Source: a virus
IMG/VR virus record: IMGVR_UViG_3300009155_000234
Coordinates: 1 to 25,081 of that record
DNA length: 25,081 nucleotides
Reading direction: 5' to 3' (one strand)
The notes under the pieces were generated by a model. That model had not been told where the DNA came from. It saw nothing but the letters and a program-made list of their open reading frames with translations, and did not search any database. The first letter of the stretch is position 1. Each line of letters begins with the position of its first letter. The translations under genes and the position numbers were made by a program. Positions 5,331 to 11,773 of the stretch are shown here, piece by piece.

Positions 5331-5701
5331 TGAGAGCCAGTGAGTTTGTTAACGAAGGTAAAGTAGTAGACAAAGGCAAGTTGGATGGTACTGCCGGGGC
5401 TACTATACCTAGCGCACAGAGTTATCCAGAGATATCCGGGCATTATTATGACATGTATCGTTTTGGTGTAGCTTCTGCGATGGCACCCGCCGATGATCAC
5501 CATGACTTTGCTAGACAGAGTGTAGGTCCGGAGATGTTTACTATACAGTATACAGACGGTGACAAAGAGATATTAGACAAGGCTCATAAGATAATGGGTG
5601 TTCGTCCTAAAAAACATACTAGCCAAAAGAGCGAAGAACCCAGTAATGTACACAGTGTTAGTCCTGTAGCTAAGCCGAAAAAAAATAAGTATGGCGTATA
5701 A
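5330..5701 (+). CDS. Small capsid-targeted-like protein, tandem copy 2
   Basis: The 123-residue product is a paralogue of the preceding gene, joined by a one-base TAATG overlap. It begins MRASEFVNEGK, consistent with a capsid-targeting peptide cleaved after VNE, has the shared MYRFGVASAM segment, and ends KPKKNKYGV. Between helix and tail it has a Ser/Lys/Glu-rich linker (SQKSEEPSNVHSVSPVA). The two copies are clearly divergent in sequence, pointing to an old duplication kept by selection. Similar proteins with an SPVA...KNKYGV tail seem familiar from marine T4-like phages. Role unknown. Confidence 0.75.
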   Translation: MRASEFVNEGKVVDKGKLDGTAGATIPSAQSYPEISGHYYDMYRFGVASAMAPADDHHDFARQSVGPEMFTIQYTDGDKEILDKAHKIMGVRPKKHTSQKSEEPSNVHSVSPVAKPKKNKYGV

Positions 5702-5704
5702 TTT

Positions 5705-6364
5705 TTAATCTAGAACTTTGTATCGTAGACTAAGTCCGGTCTTTTGTCCAATTTTCCACGGATCGAGCGTATCGGGTAGATTAGAGGTACAGTGTATTCT
5801 TCGATTATCAAATATAATCATACTACCTGGTTGGAATAGATAAGCCTCACCACTTAGCCCAAAGCAACATTCTTTTGGAAATCTAGATAAATGTGTACGA
5901 TGGAATTTGTCATCCACATCTTGGGCTGTTAGATTTTTTACAGGATATTCATACGGACACCCTTTTACTCCAGTATTGAATGTTAAGTATGGCACCGGTC
6001 TATTCATACTCCAAGTAACACTATCAAGTTCCCATACTTGATCAAATATAACTAGGCTAGCTTGTGGTTCTACGAATTCTAATGGTATGACTACATTAAG
6101 TGTATTATCAAGCCAAGTTTTATAATCAGTATGTAGGTCGTAGGACCAAATGTGTTTATAAAAATTACCCCCACGATATCCTCTACTTAATTTTCTACCA
6201 ATCATAGGCTCAACTATTTCTGCTATGAGATTAACTGTTTCTTCTCGAGGTAATACTTTATTCATATGATTATTTTCAACAAGCGATCCTGAGTGGTATT
6301 CATTTAATAACTCATTTATAAGTTCTAGGTTAATCGAATCAACAACTTGTACTGTATTAATCAT
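5705..6364 (-). CDS. 2-oxoglutarate/Fe(II)-dependent oxygenase
   Basis: The 219-residue protein has the iron-binding HxD at 78-80 (SYDLHTDY), a distal His at 191 in FDNRRIHCTSN preceded by PGSMIIF, and an Arg at 214 (GLSLRYKVLD) placed to bind 2-oxoglutarate. These are the hallmarks of the prolyl-hydroxylase-like cupin fold. The substrate cannot be inferred; family members in phages hydroxylate proteins, nucleobases or small molecules. The gene points left and lies between the tandem small proteins and the second radical-SAM gene. It starts at ATG 6364, after a purine-rich ACGGAAAAAATAA leader. Confidence 0.8.
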   Translation of the reverse strand: MINTVQVVDSINLELINELLNEYHSGSLVENNHMNKVLPREETVNLIAEIVEPMIGRKLSRGYRGGNFYKHIWSYDLHTDYKTWLDNTLNVVIPLEFVEPQASLVIFDQVWELDSVTWSMNRPVPYLTFNTGVKGCPYEYPVKNLTAQDVDDKFHRTHLSRFPKECCFGLSGEAYLFQPGSMIIFDNRRIHCTSNLPDTLDPWKIGQKTGLSLRYKVLD

Positions 6365-6398
6365 TTATTTTTTCCGTTATTATTTGGATATTTATCGA

Positions 6399-6406
6399 AA
6401 TAAATA
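6399..6406 (+). promoter_or_regulatory. Late-promoter-like box AATAAATA, 4 nt from the ATG
   Basis: AATAAATA is followed by TTGC and the ATG at 6411. It matches seven of eight bases of the T4 late consensus. No ribosome-binding site separates it from the start. Confidence 0.4.
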
Positions 6407-6410
6407 TTGC

Positions 6411-7625
6411 ATGGATAACAAAACATTTTGTGTAGCACCGTGGACTCATTATTCAACTTCATCATTAGGACATGGCCGTATATGTTGTCTTAACCATGAT
6501 GTTACTTGGGATCCTACTAAAAGAAAAGAAGCGTTTAACGACCCTCGGTTAATAGCAATTAAACAAGCAATGATAGCGGGCAATAAAGTTAAAGGATGTT
6601 CTAGATGTTATAGTCGTGAATTAGACGGGGGAGAAAGTCTTAGACAAATCTACAATTCTTCTATGATGAAATATCTAGATTTTGAAAAAATAAATGAACC
6701 CGAATATGAAGTCGGAGTTTGGTACGACCTTAATATAAGCAACAAATGTAATCAAAAATGTCGTATATGCGGTCCACAAAGCAGCACGGCTTGGTTTAAA
6801 GATGCAGATCAATTATTTGAAAAAGAAGCTTGGTTTAAAGAAAATGATTGGGATAAGAAATTTCAAAAATATATAGATCTACAAGGCGAGATCCCTACTA
6901 TTATCGAGTATATGAAGAAGGCGCCGGCGATTCAGAATTTAGAATTTAAAGGCGGAGAACCTCTGTACATCGATGGATATAAAATTCTAATGAGAAGGAT
7001 GATCGAAGAAAATATAATCGATAAGGTTAAACTTTTAACAGTAATCACAAATGGTACAGCCTATGATCCGGAAACATTATCATTGCTAAAACATTTTCCA
7101 AAAATTAATTTAATTTTAAGTATTGATGCGACAGAAAAATTACACGAGTATACTAGAGGCACCAGTATATCCTGGGACGATTGTAGAAGAAGTTGGAACA
7201 ATTTATATGATAATCTTATCAATAAATCTCCCAATAATAAATTTTCTATAAACAATGTGATTTACATTTATAATTCATTTAATCATCAAAAATTAAGAGA
7301 TTGGGTTGATGTTGAATTTGGTAAAAAAACTTTTATGAGTAATCAAACATTGTATCATCCTGAATACCTGGGTGTTAATATAATGCCACATAAATTAAAG
7401 AAAAGAGCAGCAAGCATCACTACAAATACATTGGTTAAAAATATATTTTCTAATTCTCCCGAATCTGTCGATCATTTGAAAGTTAATTGTCCTGCAGGTG
7501 TTGAATTTGATATCTATCTACAATCTTTAAGACATAGATTTAAAATTTTTACTAAGAGATTAGATACGCTTCGTGATGAAAATTTACTAGAAATAGTTCC
7601 TGAATTGTCTACTATGCTACAGTAA
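6411..7625 (+). CDS. Radical SAM enzyme with N-terminal twitch/SPASM-like domain
   Basis: From the ATG at 6411 the product is 404 residues. The N-terminal part has cysteines at 7, 25, 26, 63 and 66 (FCVAPW; RICCLNHD; GCSRCYSRE), the pattern of an auxiliary Fe-S domain, and comes before the radical-SAM core motif CNQKCRIC (C113, C117, C120) and GGEP (LEFKGGEPLYIDG). This order, with the twitch-like domain first, reverses the usual C-terminal placement but is known in phage-borne radical-SAM proteins. The frame stays open to a TTG at 6384, but the ATG is preferred and has an AATAAATA box 4 nt upstream. It is AT-richer than its neighbours. Its likely substrate is a peptide, protein or sugar; unknown. 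Confidence 0.85.
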   Translation: MDNKTFCVAPWTHYSTSSLGHGRICCLNHDVTWDPTKRKEAFNDPRLIAIKQAMIAGNKVKGCSRCYSRELDGGESLRQIYNSSMMKYLDFEKINEPEYEVGVWYDLNISNKCNQKCRICGPQSSTAWFKDADQLFEKEAWFKENDWDKKFQKYIDLQGEIPTIIEYMKKAPAIQNLEFKGGEPLYIDGYKILMRRMIEENIIDKVKLLTVITNGTAYDPETLSLLKHFPKINLILSIDATEKLHEYTRGTSISWDDCRRSWNNLYDNLINKSPNNKFSINNVIYIYNSFNHQKLRDWVDVEFGKKTFMSNQTLYHPEYLGVNIMPHKLKKRAASITTNTLVKNIFSNSPESVDHLKVNCPAGVEFDIYLQSLRHRFKIFTKRLDTLRDENLLEIVPELSTMLQ

Positions 7626-7642
7626 TTGCAGTTAGTTACCCC

Positions 7643-7659
7643 TATGCAATTTTTGCATA
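7643..7659. repeat. Short perfect hairpin after the radical SAM gene
   Basis: TATGCAA and TTGCATA form 7 bp around a TTT loop, 18 nt after the stop at 7625. The stem is AT-rich and no T-run follows, so it is a weak terminator candidate at best. It may serve as a 3'-end stabiliser. Confidence 0.45.
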
Positions 7660-7701
7660 CCTGATTTACGCTGCGATGCAACATTTTTTCTTGCGTTGCC
7701 A

Positions 7702-7709
7702 TATAAATA
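7702..7709 (+). promoter_or_regulatory. T4-type late promoter TATAAATA
   Basis: This is an exact match to the T4 late consensus, followed by CTG and an A/C-rich leader to the DUF1127 gene at 7750. It is the best-placed late promoter in the window: 40 nt from the ATG, with an AGGAGA site in between. Confidence 0.7.
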
Positions 7710-7720
7710 CTGTTACATTA

Positions 7721-7752
7721 AAACATAGACAAACACACAGGAGACAGTCATG
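7721..7752 (+). repeat. Leader copy 1 (A/C-rich with AGGAGA)
   Basis: The 32 nt up to and including the DUF1127 ATG match 8101-8133 at 27 of 33 aligned positions with one gap. The leader is A/C-rich and so unstructured, with a strong AGGAGA ribosome site 7 nt before the ATG. This suits a highly translated late gene. Confidence 0.7.
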
Positions 7753-7929
7753 TTACTAACATTTTTATCAAGCGTCAATGCTGCAATCAAGCGTTATTTT
7801 GAATACCGTAAGACAGTTTATGAACTCAATCAATTAACCAATCGTGATCTACGTGATCTTGGTATTGCCCGTTGCGATATTGAATTTATCGCACGTAAGC
7901 ATAGCACAGGAGCATTTAAAGTATCATGA
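7750..7929 (+). CDS. DUF1127-like small protein
   Basis: This 59-residue ORF has a hydrophobic-to-basic start (MLLTFLSSVNAAIKRYFEYRKT) and then the DUF1127 signature: YELNQLTNRDLRDLGIARCDIEFIARK, that is EL-x-x-L-x-[DN]-R-x-L-x-D-[IL]-G-[IL]-x-R-x-[DE]-I. It spans nearly the whole domain. In proteobacteria, above all Rhizobiales and Rhodobacterales, such basic small proteins are linked to RNA metabolism and to phosphate or stress responses. A phage copy under a late promoter is unusual and suggests host gene capture. It overlaps the next start (ATGA). The family call rests on the motif; the role in the phage is unknown. Confidence 0.8.
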   Translation: MLLTFLSSVNAAIKRYFEYRKTVYELNQLTNRDLRDLGIARCDIEFIARKHSTGAFKVS

Positions 7930-8003
7930 TCACACTTGTATTTTTATTAGCCGATGCTATGGAAAACCTTTATCACAATCTAGTAATAGGGAAATCAGCA
8001 TGA
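7926..8003 (+). CDS. Possible 25-aa peptide, coupled
   Basis: ATGA overlaps join this 25-codon frame to the DUF1127 gene before it and to the 33-aa frame after it. The peptide starts hydrophobic (MITLVFLLADAM) and ends polar (ENLYHNLVIGKSA). The two coupled junctions are the main support; the family is unknown. Confidence 0.4.
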   Translation: MITLVFLLADAMENLYHNLVIGKSA

Positions 8004-8101
8004 TCGCCGTATTAGTCAGTATCTATAACTTCATAATAGAATCCAGAACACGTCAAGTCGATGAAATGATTCGCACTGGACGTATTCCGAAATATTTCTA
8101 A
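8000..8101 (+). CDS. Possible 33-aa peptide, coupled
   Basis: It begins in an ATGA overlap and ends at 8101, just before the second A/C-rich leader. The product has a hydrophobic start (MIAVLVSIYNFII) and an amphipathic basic tail (ESRTRQVDEMIRTGRIPKYF), so it could be a single-pass or membrane-edge peptide. The frame remains open upstream to 7844, but that part is a shadow of the DUF1127 gene. The charged tail with TGRIP-aromatic looks conserved in style, but I cannot name a family. Confidence 0.5.
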   Translation: MIAVLVSIYNFIIESRTRQVDEMIRTGRIPKYF

Positions 8102-8133
8102 AACACAGTACACACACATAGGAGAAAATCATG
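8101..8133 (+). repeat. Leader copy 2 (A/C-rich with AGGAGA)
   Basis: This is the second copy of the leader at 7721-7752, ending in the ATG of the phasin-like gene, with AGGAGA 7 nt before the start. The two copies bracket the DUF1127 and two tiny ORFs. Confidence 0.7.
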
Positions 8134-8349
8134 TACTCAATCGACAACTATATCGACACTATTCAGAATACTAAAAAGACAGTCACTAAGCAATTAGTTT
8201 CTGACGAGACTCTACAGAATACTCTAGTTGGCATGATCGACGCACAGACAACCGTCGCTAAGACATTTACTAATGATCTCATTAAGAGCACAAAGCAGTT
8301 TAATGATAATGTCTGGTCAGTTATGAAGTCTTTTACTAAATCAGCTTAA
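8131..8349 (+). CDS. Phasin-like small helical protein
   Basis: The 72 residues contain no proline, glycine only once and no cysteine, and form an amphipathic helix nearly throughout (TIQNTKKTVTKQLVSDETLQ; LVGMIDAQTTVAKTFTND; LIKSTKQFNDNVWSVMKSF). Length, composition and the Gln/Thr/Val-rich helix with a C-terminal aromatic patch resemble phasins, which coat polyhydroxyalkanoate granules; the match is by character, not by a decisive motif. It has its own strong leader and follows the DUF1127 gene, so it is probably made in quantity late in infection. It could instead be a minor virion or scaffold-like protein. It converges with the next gene, overlapping by 4 nt at the ends. Confidence 0.55.
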   Translation: MYSIDNYIDTIQNTKKTVTKQLVSDETLQNTLVGMIDAQTTVAKTFTNDLIKSTKQFNDNVWSVMKSFTKSA

Positions 8350-8567
8350 TAGCGATTGTAAGAATCGATATCGCTAAACTTTAAATCAAATAGGAGCGCA
8401 CTGTTAGCGTCGGGGAATTTAACCTCAAATACGCTAACAATCGCTCCTGACCCTTCACGGAAATAACTATATTGGACTTTTATATCTTTTTGTGATATAA
8501 GCCAGTCATGTACTTCGCATTCGCGTTCCATTGGTAATGCAGTAAACTTATAAATCCTCGTTAACAC
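8346..8567 (-). CDS. Conserved-looking hypothetical protein (73 aa)
   Basis: The 73-residue product has an alternating hydrophobic pattern suggesting a small alpha/beta fold (MLTRIYKFTALPMERECEV, then GAIVSVFEVKFPDANSALLF). Its start lies 20 nt inside the 3' end of the helicase gene, so it is the last gene of the leftward replication block. Part of it (8392-8448) is covered by a long inverted repeat. I do not recognise the family. Confidence 0.6.
   Translation of the reverse strand: MLTRIYKFTALPMERECEVHDWLISQKDIKVQYSYFREGSGAIVSVFEVKFPDANSALLFDLKFSDIDSYNRY
8392..8448. repeat. Two-tier inverted repeat inside the 73-aa gene
   Basis: AGGAGCG (8392-8398) pairs with CGCTCCT (8442-8448), and TTAGCGT (8404-8410) pairs with ACGCTAA (8431-8437). 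A 5/4-nt internal loop separates the tiers and a 20-nt terminal loop closes the structure. It lies 43 nt past the stop of the rightward phasin-like gene and inside the last leftward gene, so either message would carry it near its 3' end. No T-run follows. Confidence 0.7.
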
Positions 8568-9960
8568 TTAGATTACCTAACAATTCTCTTAATTTACTAG
8601 ATCCAGTCTCAGCTCTGACTCTACCCATCTCTTTAATTGGATCTGCTTCCTCGCTTGATCTCGTTACAGTCGATCTACTTTTGATACTCTCTGCGATACG
8701 ATTACGACCACCATTTGGATTATATTCATCATCGCCTTCTTCGCAGTCTGTGATTCTCAGTGTATCCGGATCAAACGCTAGATCTACCTTCTGTCCTACG
8801 CCGCTACTACTACGTGTTTTCATGAACTGTATCTGATATCTTCCACGTTCGCGCATAGCTCTTGATGTAAAGATACCGATCACGTTATCTGCTGTTTGTA
8901 TCTTTGATAGCCCGCCTGAGATATGGCTGTGATCGAATTCTACTTCTTCAACTGCTGCTCTGTTTAACTGGCTTGCAGTTACAGTGATAGCACCGATCTC
9001 CATCGCAAAGTTTCTCAGTTCTTCACTAACATATTTGTCTTTGATAAACAGATTTTCTGGGCTGATCTTAATAGATATCGGCATCAATAGATCGAGATAA
9101 TCGATCAAGATAACATCGGGCGTGAGCCCTTTGCGTATACTATATTCTTTAACATATGCTCTTAGGTCGTTTACAGTTTTACCACTGGGCATATATTTTA
9201 CCTGTATCGCCCCGCTACGTTTACCTGCGACCCTAACTTTAAGTTCAACTTCGTCGATGCTTTTAAAGATTTCACGTGTAGTAATGCCAGTAATCATACT
9301 ATCTATACGCATACTAGTTAATGCTTCACTAAGTTCTAGTGTAATGTATAGTACATTGAGATTAGCTGTTGCAAAATTAACTGCTAAGTTCTGTAAGAAT
9401 AGACTCTTACCAGCACCAGATCCTCCGCAGAAGATATTAAGTTCGCCTCGATTAAAACCGCCATACAGTTTCTGATCAACTGCTTTCCATCCAGTGCTCA
9501 ACTGTCCATTATTATCTTTAAGTGCTAATAGTCTCGCCCTCGGATCATAGAAGTAATCAGTACCCATATCTTTAGCTAGACTGATCTGCACTGCTGCTTT
9601 GATTTTTGCCTCAACAGGACCGTATTCGCCTTTTTCTAAAAGATCAGCCGATTCGAGAATCGCACGTTCCAGTGCTTTGTGCCTACTAAATCTTTCAAAC
9701 TCGTCTAATAACCATTCGTAGTTCTCTTTTGGAATATCAGTACAGTCATTTAGTGACATACCAGTTTCTGCGCTAATGATTCTCAATTCAGGCATGACTT
9801 TATATTTGTCTACATAATTTTTTAAATTCTCTGCTACTGGTTGCAGTTTTCGATCGAAGTTTGCAGGATCAAAGATATTTTGACAACGTACAAATGTCTC
9901 AGCGTCTGCCAAGAACATCTCGAGATAGAGTTTTTGTATGTCGTAATTATAATCAGCCAT
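8548..9960 (-). CDS. 41: Replicative DNA helicase (T4 gp41-type, DnaB family)
   Basis: The 470-residue protein is a hexameric 5'-3' helicase that unwinds the fork with the primase encoded next to it. Seen: Walker A GGSGAGKS at about 179-186, Walker B VILIDYLDLL at about 283-292, and the DnaB-type segments ITLELSEALTSMRID and TASQLNRAAVEE. The N-terminal 130 residues match the helical DnaB/gp41 primase-interaction domain. The tail (residues about 405-470) is charged and likely flexible. Length fits T4 gp41 (475 residues). It overlaps the primase gene by 8 nt, so primase and helicase are co-translated, as suits partners in one primosome. Confidence 0.93.
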   Translation of the reverse strand: MADYNYDIQKLYLEMFLADAETFVRCQNIFDPANFDRKLQPVAENLKNYVDKYKVMPELRIISAETGMSLNDCTDIPKENYEWLLDEFERFSRHKALERAILESADLLEKGEYGPVEAKIKAAVQISLAKDMGTDYFYDPRARLLALKDNNGQLSTGWKAVDQKLYGGFNRGELNIFCGGSGAGKSLFLQNLAVNFATANLNVLYITLELSEALTSMRIDSMITGITTREIFKSIDEVELKVRVAGKRSGAIQVKYMPSGKTVNDLRAYVKEYSIRKGLTPDVILIDYLDLLMPISIKISPENLFIKDKYVSEELRNFAMEIGAITVTASQLNRAAVEEVEFDHSHISGGLSKIQTADNVIGIFTSRAMRERGRYQIQFMKTRSSSGVGQKVDLAFDPDTLRITDCEEGDDEYNPNGGRNRIAESIKSRSTVTRSSEEADPIKEMGRVRAETGSSKLRELLGNLSVNEDL

Positions 9961-10942
9961 TTTGTATTATATTACCTATCTTCTTTGTACGCAATCTTAT
10001 CTTTAGTTCGTTTGATTCTACAGCTTTAATTATGCTCACCATAGTAGCCAGTCTACCGTAACGTAACACAGCATCACCTGCATCTTTTACAGTTTCATGC
10101 CATTCGGGAAAGCTTACGCTCCAGCCTAACCTTATAGCATGTTCGATCATCTTTTCACCAGGTGTATCTTTGTCGGGCACTACTATCACCTGACGATCTA
10201 ACTTGTTAATCTGTTGCGCCTGTTCATCTGCAATTTCGTTAGTAAGCACTGCTACACCATCCAGTAGTATAGCATCAATACTTCCTTCGAATACCAATAC
10301 GAACTTCCTATCCCACCCTTGCCTATCTAGGTTAAACACGATATGTGGAGGATGTTCAGTTATATATTTAGGTTTACCATCTCCAAGTTTACGTCCAATA
10401 TATCCAACTATCTTACGTTCTACAGTTAACGGAATGATCATACGATCAACAAATCCTGGTTTATCGCTCCAGTAGAAATCGTAATCATCTAAGGTCATTC
10501 CTCTGCTATAGATATATTCCACGACTGGTATGACACGCTCGTCTTGTTGTATTAGATCTGTCGTGATCTTCTGCGTATTTTCGGGCATATCTCTAGGAAC
10601 AAAGCTAATAGGTTGTATGACTTTATCGCTAGCACCAGTTGCTTCGAGTTTCATGCATTCGAACGCTATACGATTAACTTGATCATCTGTAGCACCGAAC
10701 CACTGTAACAAACTACGCATACGGGCACCTAGATTACGCCCGGGTCTCCAACTAGCTTTCCATCCGCAGTTAAAGCAGTGATAGCTAGCACCGCCGTCGT
10801 CGGTCCTGATCAATCCTCCACGTTTTTTAGTATCTTTGCTCTCGCCATTGTGTACACAGCAAGGTGCATTGAAGCTTACCCACCCGTTAGGAGTTTGCTT
10901 CTTACGCGGCAATAGTGCGTAGAGTTCTTCATATACAGACAT
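9953..10942 (-). CDS. 61: DNA primase (T4 gp61-type, DnaG-like)
   Basis: The 329-residue protein makes RNA primers for lagging-strand synthesis. An N-terminal zinc-binding domain is visible (C28-x2-H31 and C56-x2-C59, in CCVHNGES and YHCFNCGWK). The catalytic TOPRIM fold follows with the acidic motif FVLVFEGSIDAILL (E219) and VVPDKDTPGE (D257, D259). The segment DRMIIPLTVERKIVGYIGRKL is the usual DnaG lead-in to TOPRIM. Length matches T4 gp61 (342). The gene begins 9 nt after the structural gene upstream ends, and overlaps the helicase downstream. Confidence 0.92.
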   Translation of the reverse strand: MSVYEELYALLPRKKQTPNGWVSFNAPCCVHNGESKDTKKRGGLIRTDDGGASYHCFNCGWKASWRPGRNLGARMRSLLQWFGATDDQVNRIAFECMKLEATGASDKVIQPISFVPRDMPENTQKITTDLIQQDERVIPVVEYIYSRGMTLDDYDFYWSDKPGFVDRMIIPLTVERKIVGYIGRKLGDGKPKYITEHPPHIVFNLDRQGWDRKFVLVFEGSIDAILLDGVAVLTNEIADEQAQQINKLDRQVIVVPDKDTPGEKMIEHAIRLGWSVSFPEWHETVKDAGDAVLRYGRLATMVSIIKAVESNELKIRLRTKKIGNIIQNG

Positions 10943-10951
10943 ATAAACATT

Positions 10952-11746
10952 TTAGCTTCTATAGATGATTTTGTCAACCGTGCCAGTATTAGTTAGGGAT
11001 GGCATTACACGAAAACGTACAGAAGTAAATACACCGTTAAAATTTTGGAATAGCAGAGTATCAAGTGCAGTGACCGTGATATCCATTAGATCACACCATT
11101 GATTTAGACCGTTAGTACCGTGTTCTAACGTTATCTGTATACTAACTACTCCATCGAAGTTTGTAGCGTAGATCGCTGTACTGTGTAATGCATTAGTGCC
11201 TTTATTATCTGGACGAGCATCTAGTGCAGATGTATACAGTGAATCATCTGGTTGTGGATAATTTAATGTTTGTGAGTTAACAAATTCTGTAACTACCTGA
11301 GATGGATATACTTGAGGGAACGAGTTTGATATTACTTCTACAGGAACACTCGCACCGTATTGGCTGTCTCCGTATAGGATAGTTTTAGTACCTGTCGGGC
11401 TTACTAGGTATGTGCTGTACATATAGTTTCCGCTCTTCACTGGCATTAGATCTCCCTCTGACAGTGTTAACGATACTAGTGAATTATCTCTACCCTGCAC
11501 CTCTTTAGAAACTTTACATACTAGTTCAGATGTATCTCGATCTAGCATTATCCAGTTTACTGTATATCCTACTACATCGATCGGTTTTTGATCACCATTC
11601 AACAGTTTTACTTCGAATGTGTTATCTATACCTTTATAAAGCTTAAGTGTTTTCGCATACATTTTTCTATATCCTGTGTTAAGAGTCACCAGATCTGTGT
11701 AAAGATACTGGATGTTTTTATATAAATACGCAGGCTGTTTAAGCAT
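10952..11746 (-). CDS. Putative virion/tail structural protein, BppU-N-like
   Basis: This 264-residue protein is beta-rich. Residues about 30-130 resemble the immunoglobulin-like N-terminal domain of phage baseplate/tail proteins (LKLYKGIDNTFEVKLLNGD, KPIDVVGYTVNWIMLD, LTLSEGDLMPVKSGNYMYS: a bounded gain, tilt and rate pattern often called BppU-N). The C-terminal half (ITLEHGTNGLNQWCDLMDI; FTSVRFRVMPSLTNTGTVDKII) looks like a second beta-sandwich. A CATAAATA box 19 nt upstream supports a late gene starting at 11746; an internal Met at codon 29 (MYAKTLKLYKG) with AGGAT upstream is a credible alternative start. Its place between replication genes is odd for a structural gene. Confidence 0.65.
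   Translation of the reverse strand: MLKQPAYLYKNIQYLYTDLVTLNTGYRKMYAKTLKLYKGIDNTFEVKLLNGDQKPIDVVGYTVNWIMLDRDTSELVCKVSKEVQGRDNSLVSLTLSEGDLMPVKSGNYMYSTYLVSPTGTKTILYGDSQYGASVPVEVISNSFPQVYPSQVVTEFVNSQTLNYPQPDDSLYTSALDARPDNKGTNALHSTAIYATNFDGVVSIQITLEHGTNGLNQWCDLMDITVTALDTLLFQNFNGVFTSVRFRVMPSLTNTGTVDKIIYRS
11721..11728 (+). promoter_or_regulatory. T4-type late promoter TATAAATA (rightward)
   Basis: An exact late-consensus box sits inside the 5' end of the leftward structural gene, 42 nt before the ATG of the rightward gene at 11771. With the leftward box at 11766-11773 it makes a facing pair. Confidence 0.5.
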
Positions 11747-11765
11747 GATTTTAGGACCCTTTTTA

Positions 11766-11773
11766 TATTTATG
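11766..11773 (-). promoter_or_regulatory. T4-type late promoter CATAAATA (leftward)
   Basis: Read on the minus strand, CATAAATA lies 19 nt before the ATG at 11746. It overlaps the ATG of the rightward gene at 11771. Confidence 0.45.

Noticed and set aside
6384-6410. TTG start extending the second radical-SAM gene by 9 codons
   Set aside because: The ATG at 6411 gives the natural start of the domain and has a box at the usual 4-nt distance. The extension runs through that box.
7844-7999. Upstream in-frame extension of the 33-aa ORF
   Set aside because: It lies inside the DUF1127 gene in another frame. The ATGA-coupled start at 8000 is better supported.
9122-9475. 117-codon rightward ORF inside the helicase gene
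   Set aside because: It is antisense to the conserved Walker A to Walker B region of gp41 and its Ser/Leu/Pro-rich product is typical of a shadow frame.
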